The notes beneath the pieces are model-generated. The model had not been told where the DNA came from. It saw nothing but the letters and a program-made list of their open reading frames with translations, and ran no database searches. DNA of 10,848 nucleotides from the NCBI GenBank assembly GCA_030950875.1, contig JAUZQS010000231.1, positions 1 through 10,848 on the forward strand, written 5' to 3'. The position numbers and the translations under genes were made by a program. Source of the stretch: Mariprofundaceae bacterium. Its GTDB lineage: Bacteria; Pseudomonadota; Zetaproteobacteria; Mariprofundales; Mariprofundaceae. Position 1 is the first letter of the stretch. Each line of letters starts with the position of its first letter. Shown here one piece after another: positions 6,356-10,848 of this stretch.

Positions 6356-7771
6356 ATGATGAAAGAAGATGTGGTAGAACAAACGTTTTCTACTGAAATG
6401 ACAGCTGAAGAGCGTAAGGGCGCAGCTTCATTGGCGAGTATTTTTGGGCTGCGTATGATGGGGTTATTTTTAATTCTACCCGTGTTCTCAACGTATGCAC
6501 ATGGCTTGGATGGTGCGTTAGAGAAGCCTTACTTGGTGGGTATCGCATTGGGTGCTTATGGCTTGACACAGGCTTTGTTACAAATTCCGTTTGGCATGAT
6601 GTCAGATCGTTTTGGTCGCAAACCTGTCATTGCGGTAGGCATGCTTTTATTCGCAATAGGTAGTGTGATTGCTGCCATGGCGACATCGATTGAAGGTGTG
6701 TTATTAGGGCGTGTGATTCAAGGCTCTGGCGCAGTGGCAGCAGCTGTGATTGCTTTAGCGGCCGATTTAACCCGCGATGAACATCGTACCAAAGCGATGG
6801 CGACGATTGGTATTACGATTGGCATTTCTTTTGCTGTTTCTATGGTTTTAGGGCCTTTATTGAATAGCTGGGTGGGTGTATCAGGTATTTTCTGGTTAAC
6901 AGCGGTATTGGCTTTGAGCTCAATATTGGTCTTGTATTTCATTGTTCCTAACCCAAAACAAACGATGCATCACAGCGATAGTGAAGTAACAACATCCATG
7001 TTTGGTCAAATTTTAAAACATAAAAGCTTATTGCGTTTGGATGTTGGGGTATTGATTTTACATGCCTGTTTAACAGCTATGTTTGTGGTACTACCTTTGG
7101 TTTTAGCAGATAAAAACCTGAATTTATTGGCCATGTCAGATCAGTGGAAGTTATATTTACCAGTCATGTTGGTTTCTTTTGTTTTAATGATTCCGTTGAT
7201 TATTATTGCTGAGGCAAAACGAAAAATGAAACAGGTGTTTGTATTATCAATCAGCCTATTGATTGTTGCTTGTGTGATGTTGGCGGTTGGGCATGCATCG
7301 GTTGTTTTGATTGGCGTTGCTTTACTGATATTTTTTACGGGGTTTAACACTTTGGAAGCCAGTTTGCCGTCATTGGTTGCCAAATACGCACCGGCGGGCG
7401 CAAAAGGAACGGCTATTGGTGTGTTTAATACCAGTCAATTCTTTGGAGCTTTTGTTGGGGGTGTTCTGGGCGGGTTTATGTATCACCCAGATGTGCAAAA
7501 TTATGCCATGGTATTTTGGGTCATTGCCGCGATGTTGATGGTATGGTTATTGATAGCGATGACAATGAAGCAACCGCCTTATTTAGAGTCACGTTCATTT
7601 CTGGTGCGGTTGGATAATGCAGAGCAGGCGCGTGATTTGGAGACTAGGGTTTTGGCAGTCGAAGGTGTTGTGGAGGCAGTGGTTATTATTGAAGAAACAT
7701 CATTGTATTGTAAAGTTGATAACAAAGTTGTGGATGAGAAAATATTGTTTGCCGCGATAACAATGTCATAG
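6356..7771 (+). CDS. yajR: YajR-type MFS transporter with C-terminal ferredoxin-fold domain
   Basis: This 471-residue inner-membrane protein is predicted to have 12 transmembrane helices. The opening TAEERKGAASLASIFGLRMM, then YGLTQALLQIPFGMMSDRFG with motif A (D84, R85 and RKP after it), RVIQGSGAVAAAVIALAADL, EAKRKMKQVFV and AGAKGTAIGVFNTSQFFG, aligns along its length with E. coli YajR from memory. Residues about 413-471, after MKQPPY, form a soluble beta-alpha-beta-like region corresponding to the YAM domain of YajR. YajR is a proton-driven drug/proton-antiporter-like member of the MFS whose natural substrate is not established. The gene is preceded by a mobile element and a potential structured leader. 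A UPF0114 gene follows after 76 bp. Confidence 0.9.
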   Translation: MMKEDVVEQTFSTEMTAEERKGAASLASIFGLRMMGLFLILPVFSTYAHGLDGALEKPYLVGIALGAYGLTQALLQIPFGMMSDRFGRKPVIAVGMLLFAIGSVIAAMATSIEGVLLGRVIQGSGAVAAAVIALAADLTRDEHRTKAMATIGITIGISFAVSMVLGPLLNSWVGVSGIFWLTAVLALSSILVLYFIVPNPKQTMHHSDSEVTTSMFGQILKHKSLLRLDVGVLILHACLTAMFVVLPLVLADKNLNLLAMSDQWKLYLPVMLVSFVLMIPLIIIAEAKRKMKQVFVLSISLLIVACVMLAVGHASVVLIGVALLIFFTGFNTLEASLPSLVAKYAPAGAKGTAIGVFNTSQFFGAFVGGVLGGFMYHPDVQNYAMVFWVIAAMLMVWLLIAMTMKQPPYLESRSFLVRLDNAEQARDLETRVLAVEGVVEAVVIIEETSLYCKVDNKVVDEKILFAAITMS

Positions 7772-7847
7772 TGGCGGTGTTTTTGCTAGTCTTGCTCTAC
7801 GAGCCTACTGGTATTTGCTTGGGAATGATGATCTTAAGGAGTGAGGG

Positions 7848-8360
7848 ATGAAAGGTTTTTTTGAGGGTGTTTTATGGAATTCGCGTTATGTCGTACTGCT
7901 AGCGGTTTGGTCATCGATTGTTGGGATGTTGTTGTTGTTCGTATTATCGGCTTTGGACATGGCAGCCTTAGCAATTGAATTTTTTAAAGTGATATTTATG
8001 GGTTTGGATAGGCCAGATTTTCATATTACTGTGGTTAGCCATGTGATTACAGCAGTGGATGATTTTTTGTTGGCGACGGTATTACTTATTTTTGCTCTGG
8101 GACTTTATGAGTTATTTATTTCTAAAATCGCTGCGGCGCATGGTGATGAACATGCCAATAATATTTTGATGATTAATAGCTTGGATGATTTAAAAGATCG
8201 TTTGGGAAAAGTAATCCTAATGATTTTGATTGTGGCATTTTTCAAGAATGTTTTACATGTTACCTTTGATGACCCATTGAATATTTTGTATATGGGTGCG
8301 GGTATTCTTATGGTTTCTTTAGCAAGTTACTTTAGCCATAAAGCTGGAGATAAACACTAA
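7848..8360 (+). CDS. UPF0114 (YqhA-family) inner-membrane protein
   Basis: This is a 170-residue protein with about four transmembrane segments (near 14-35, 62-92, 118-136 and 144-163). The order of motifs, ENVLW-SRY-like N-terminus (FEGVLWNSRYVVL), DDFLLATVLLIFALGLYELF, and SLDDLKDRLGKVI, matches the UPF0114/YqhA family, in which a Y-E-x-F-x-S element follows the second helix. The family has no firm biochemical function. AAGGAG at 7836-7841 lies 6 nt before the ATG and sets the start. The channel-like gene starts 2 bp after its stop, so the two are almost certainly co-transcribed. This may mean a shared role in membrane ion or potential homeostasis (inference). Confidence 0.85.
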   Translation: MKGFFEGVLWNSRYVVLLAVWSSIVGMLLLFVLSALDMAALAIEFFKVIFMGLDRPDFHITVVSHVITAVDDFLLATVLLIFALGLYELFISKIAAAHGDEHANNILMINSLDDLKDRLGKVILMILIVAFFKNVLHVTFDDPLNILYMGAGILMVSLASYFSHKAGDKH

Positions 8361-8362
8361 AC

Positions 8363-9067
8363 ATGCCAGCTGAGAAGAATGCATGGCCTGGGCGTGTGCT
8401 GGATGCTTTGCTTCTTGTGACAACGCTTGCGGCTGTTGGGGTTGGGCTATGGGATGAAGCACCTGAATGGGCAGATCCTGTGGTATTGCTATGTTTTTTT
8501 GCTTTTTTTGTTTGGCGTTGGTTGATTTCTATGGATCGACGTGGTTATTTGAAAGAAAACTGGCTTGATTTGGTATTGATTGTGTTATTGGCATCGCCAT
8601 TTTTACGTCTATTTAGCGCATTGCGAGTGATGCGAATTTTGCCAGCTTTGCGTTTGGGAGCATTCTTGCGATCCAATCGTAAAAAAATCCTAAACGTTGT
8701 CATTGTTTCACAGGATAGCTTTCCTACTGCGATGGCGTTGATTTTTGGTGTTGTTTTTGTTTTTGGTATGACTTCTTTTCTTTTAGAACATGCTGCTAAT
8801 CCACAGTTTGGTCAAATTTCGGATGGGCTTTGGTGGGCATTTGTGACATTAACGACAGTAGGTTATGGTGATATTGTACCAATAACGGATGCTGGTCGCA
8901 TTGTCGGTGTCTTTACAATGATTTTTGGTATTAGTATTTATTCATTGATGATTGCGAATTTAACATTTTTTGTCGAAGAGTACGGACGCAAACGCCACAT
9001 TGAGGAAGAAAATCGTAAAAAAGAAAATGCTGAGAAAAAGAAAATAGGCGAGACTAACGCTGAATAA
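8363..9067 (+). CDS. Six-TM potassium-channel-like ion transporter
   Basis: A 234-residue protein carries the potassium selectivity filter TVGYGD (residues 165-170) after the pore helix GLWWAFVTLT. Preceding helices lie near 13-29, 38-54 and 66-80. A S4-like segment at 82-103 has arginines at R82, R88, R91, R97 and R103. S5 is near 121-141 and S6 near 179-203. The layout is that of a small voltage-gated-type bacterial K+ channel (Ion_trans family) with no cytoplasmic RCK or cyclic-nucleotide domain. The end is a highly charged, likely helical tail (206-234, rich in K and E) that could support tetramer assembly. GGAG (8346-8349) is 13 nt from the ATG, which is long; translation may be coupled to the UPF0114 gene 2 bp upstream. 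Confidence 0.9.
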   Translation: MPAEKNAWPGRVLDALLLVTTLAAVGVGLWDEAPEWADPVVLLCFFAFFVWRWLISMDRRGYLKENWLDLVLIVLLASPFLRLFSALRVMRILPALRLGAFLRSNRKKILNVVIVSQDSFPTAMALIFGVVFVFGMTSFLLEHAANPQFGQISDGLWWAFVTLTTVGYGDIVPITDAGRIVGVFTMIFGISIYSLMIANLTFFVEEYGRKRHIEEENRKKENAEKKKIGETNAE

Positions 9068-9076
9068 CTATGCTTC

Positions 9077-9706
9077 TTATAACGTTTTTAAAATGTTATC
9101 AATATCATGTAATAGCTTTTTACGTCCAAAAAGCAGCTTGAAATGACCACCTTTATGCTGCCGCCACAAATGCGCAGAACGAATACCAGACAATAACAAG
9201 GCTCGAATTTTATTGGTATTACTGTGTTGCCGGAGAATTTCAGATTTGCCATGGATGATGATACGTGGTTTTAAGGTGCTGACAGTATTACCATAGAGAT
9301 CGGCAATGCCACCGATCACACTTTCATGATTAGGACTGCCAAAATAGTTGGCTTGTTTTTGAATGCGTTGCATGCCTGCAGCAATACTTTGTAACATGGC
9401 AGTATTTTTGTTGAGCTTCTTTTCAACGGCGATAATACTTGCGGTATACGCCATGATTGCTTTTGCTTGATCAACATTTTCACCAGAAAGTAAGTGTTTA
9501 CTAAGAAGAAGACCTGCTTGTAAATGGCTACTGCCATCAAATAAAGCTTCAGGTTTTGTGCTGTTGGTGAACAGGCTATGAAGAAGGGTGTTAAAGTCAT
9601 CGCTATCGCATATACCTTTACGGGCAATATCATCGACAAGTTTCGATGTTTGTATGAGGGCTGCGAGTGCAATGATACGCGTATGGGCATGGTCTGTAGC
9701 TGACAT
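9077..9706 (-). CDS. hflD: HflD, high-frequency lysogenization protein homolog
   Basis: The start at 9706 gives 209 residues, close to the 213 of E. coli HflD. An upstream in-frame extension to 9805 exists but has no similarity that I recognise and overlaps the divergent gene. The pattern IIALAALIQTSKLVDDIARK, then LFDGSSHLQAGLLL, AYTASIIAVEKKLNKN, GMQRIQKQANYF, IADLYGNTVSTLKPRIIIHG, IRALLLSGIRSAHLWRQHKG and LFGRKKLL follows E. coli HflD from memory. HflD is a peripheral inner-membrane protein that, in E. coli, binds lambda CII and affects lysogeny. Its host function is unclear. In E. coli it lies next to mnmA, which is absent here. No Shine-Dalgarno-like site precedes the ATG. It converges on the channel gene, whose stop is 9 bp away. 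Confidence 0.92.
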   Translation of the reverse strand: MSATDHAHTRIIALAALIQTSKLVDDIARKGICDSDDFNTLLHSLFTNSTKPEALFDGSSHLQAGLLLSKHLLSGENVDQAKAIMAYTASIIAVEKKLNKNTAMLQSIAAGMQRIQKQANYFGSPNHESVIGGIADLYGNTVSTLKPRIIIHGKSEILRQHSNTNKIRALLLSGIRSAHLWRQHKGGHFKLLFGRKKLLHDIDNILKTL

Positions 9707-9750
9707 TGCCGCATTGTGGCGATATGAGAGCTTAGACTCAAGTGTTGGGC

Positions 9751-9756
9751 AAGGAG
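9751..9756 (+). promoter_or_regulatory. Ribosome-binding site that decides the DUF455 start
   Basis: AAGGAG is 6 nt before ATG 9763. The frame is open to GTG 9742, but that codon precedes the site and has no equivalent of its own. The first residues after 9763 (MTVFFDTVRAAL) look like a normal start. Confidence 0.75.
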
Positions 9757-9762
9757 TGGTTG

Positions 9763-10563
9763 ATGACAGTTTTTTTTGACACGGTACGTGCAGCTTTAAT
9801 GGCATCAGATCCTGATCAAAAGATAAGTCTTACGCGGCTTGCTATGGGCAAGTCTGATGCCCTGAACAAAGCGTCTATTCAAGATTCTTTTGGCAGGCCT
9901 GTTGATGTTTATGCACCTGGGCGACCTGAAAAACCTAATTTGGTGCTTGGTGGGCAAGTGCCTAAACGTGCTATGGGTACGCTGGAAGGCAGAAAAACGA
10001 TGATGCACGCTATTGCGCATATTGAGTTTAATGCCATTAACCTTGCTCTGGATGCAGTACAACGCTTTGATGATATGCCGTTGGCTTTTTATACTGACTG
10101 GATGCGTGTTGCTGCCGAAGAAGCCTATCATTTTGAGCTTATTCGTGCTCATTTACGGCATTTGGGTGGTGAATATGGTGATTATCCTGCGCATAACGGC
10201 TTATGGGAAATGGCAGAAACAACCGCGCATGATGTCTTGGATCGCATGGCATTGGTTCCCAGAGTGTTAGAAGCGCGTGGTTTGGATGTAACCCCAGGTA
10301 TTCAGAAAAAATTTATCAATGTAGGTGATACTCATGCAGCCACATTGTTGGATATTATTTTTAAGGATGAGATTGGACATGTTGAAATTGGTTCACGTTG
10401 GTTTCGTTATGTATGTAAACAACGCCATATGAAACCGACGGAAACATTTTTTAGGCTGGTTGCACAATACTTTCCAAAAGGCATTGGTGGTGTTTTAAAT
10501 TTGGATGCACGCGAGCAGGCAGGCTTTTCAGAGGCCGAGATAAAGATACTTTTAGCTGAATAA
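9763..10563 (+). CDS. DUF455 ferritin-like domain protein
   Basis: This encodes a 266-residue protein. A four-helix ferritin-like core is indicated by metal-ligand motifs in the expected order: AHIEFNAINLALDAV (H86, E88), AAEEAYHFELI (E119, E120, H123), E170 in VPRVLEARGLDVTPGI, and IIFKDEIGHVEIGSRWF (E203, H206, E208). The phrase EARGLDVTPGIQ is characteristic of DUF455 (PF04305), as I recall it. Such proteins probably bind a dinuclear iron or manganese centre, but no reaction has been firmly assigned to the family. hflD lies divergently with only 56 bp between the two start codons. Two unrelated promoters would be crowded there, so a shared regulatory region is possible. Confidence 0.9.
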   Translation: MTVFFDTVRAALMASDPDQKISLTRLAMGKSDALNKASIQDSFGRPVDVYAPGRPEKPNLVLGGQVPKRAMGTLEGRKTMMHAIAHIEFNAINLALDAVQRFDDMPLAFYTDWMRVAAEEAYHFELIRAHLRHLGGEYGDYPAHNGLWEMAETTAHDVLDRMALVPRVLEARGLDVTPGIQKKFINVGDTHAATLLDIIFKDEIGHVEIGSRWFRYVCKQRHMKPTETFFRLVAQYFPKGIGGVLNLDAREQAGFSEAEIKILLAE

Positions 10564-10574
10564 TGCGGGTTAGC

Positions 10575-10613
10575 ATGTCATACTTGGTCACATTACTGTC
10601 ATAATGATGACAT
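10575..10613. promoter_or_regulatory. Cluster of GTCA half-sites ahead of the last gene
   Basis: GTCA occurs in direct orientation at 10577, 10587 and 10598, about one helical turn apart (10 and 11 bp). An inverted ATGACAT follows at 10607-10613, the inverse of ATGTCAT at 10575-10581. TGTCAT-AATG-ATGACA (10597-10612) is also a short dyad. Tandem CTGTCAT copies at 11-bp pitch are the form of a PhoB box, but the middle copy is degenerate. It could equally be the site of another response regulator. It lies 60 to 100 bp before the gene at 10673, where an activator site is plausible. Confidence 0.3.
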
Positions 10614-10672
10614 AAAAGAAAATTAAAATACGCTCCATTGAAACCGTGGAAGGCACGGGAGAGGAGAATGAT

Positions 10673-10848
10673 ATGCAATTGAACTGTGAAACATTAAGTC
10701 GTGAAGCCCGTAATGACTTGGAAATTCTACAATGGATGAGTGAGCGTAATGCTCATATACCTGTATCTGATTTAGCATTTTTGTTGGATATTCCAGAACA
10801 TGAACATTTGCATAATGCGATGGCTGACTTCGACTATCCGTATGATGC
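10673..10848 (+). CDS. Unrecognised protein, N-terminal fragment
   Basis: The reading frame starts at ATG 10673, with GAGGAG (10661-10666) 6 nt ahead, and runs off the window after 58 residues. The ATG at 10668 is in another frame and stops after four codons. The visible part is mostly helical and acidic, with SREARNDLEILQWMSERNAH and VSDLAFLLDIPEHEHLHNAM, and has histidines near 43-47. It has no signal peptide or membrane helix. I do not recognise the family. A short stem (CCGTG 10644-10648 with CACGG 10654-10658) lies just before the ribosome-binding site. Confidence 0.7.
   Translation, partial: MQLNCETLSREARNDLEILQWMSERNAHIPVSDLAFLLDIPEHEHLHNAMADFDYPYD

Noticed and set aside
9079..9099. 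AT-rich dyad ATAACG-TTTTT-AAAA-TGTTAT between the channel gene and hflD as a bidirectional terminator
   Set aside because: It lies within the end of hflD, has almost no G-C pairs, and the loop would be strained. It is too weak to call a terminator.
9707..9805. N-terminal extension of HflD to 9805
   Set aside because: The extension overlaps the divergent DUF455 gene and adds residues not seen in HflD. The start at 9706 aligns with the known N-terminus.
10644..10658. CsrA-type hairpin ahead of the last gene
   Set aside because: The stem has only 5 bp and the GGA motif does not sit in the loop, so the evidence is too thin.

Overview
The window looks like chromosomal DNA of a Gram-negative proteobacterium, moderately AT-rich, with well-packed genes and good Shine-Dalgarno sites. 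The protein set fits Gammaproteobacteria or a close relative such as Zetaproteobacteria: an AsmA-family protein, YciO, YajR with its C-terminal domain, YqhA/UPF0114, HflD and a DUF455 ferritin-like protein. I cannot name the species. There is no rRNA, tRNA, CRISPR array or phage module, and no complete insertion sequence.

Left block (1-2940, + strand): a tightly coupled run whose stop and start codons overlap. It holds the end of an ABC-2-type permease, a GldG-like auxiliary protein, a short DUF4340-like membrane-anchored protein and a HAD-family phosphatase. The first three look like an export or gliding-type ABC system whose ATPase would lie upstream of the window.

Intergenic 2941-3210: a 161-bp non-coding transposable element (MITE) with 11-bp perfect terminal inverted repeats and an exact 8-bp target duplication. 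It is inserted inside an older hairpin and carries a second, nested inverted repeat.

Middle block (3211-7771, + strand): a large AsmA-family envelope protein, yciO, and yajR, an MFS transporter. A 46-bp element with the same termini and its own exact 8-bp target duplication lies between yciO and yajR. It is followed by a potentially structured 65-nt leader just ahead of the yajR ribosome-binding site.

Right block: a UPF0114/YqhA membrane protein and, 2 bp later, a six-transmembrane potassium-channel-like protein with a TVGYGD filter, both on the + strand. They converge on hflD (- strand). hflD is divergent from a DUF455 ferritin-like protein gene (+). The window ends in an unrecognised gene (10673 onward), preceded by a cluster of GTCA half-sites.

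The most notable find is the pair of mini-elements sharing GTAACT-RTTCAG termini, each with a perfect 8-bp duplication and each placed a few bases after a stop codon. They are non-autonomous mobile elements whose transposase is not in this window.
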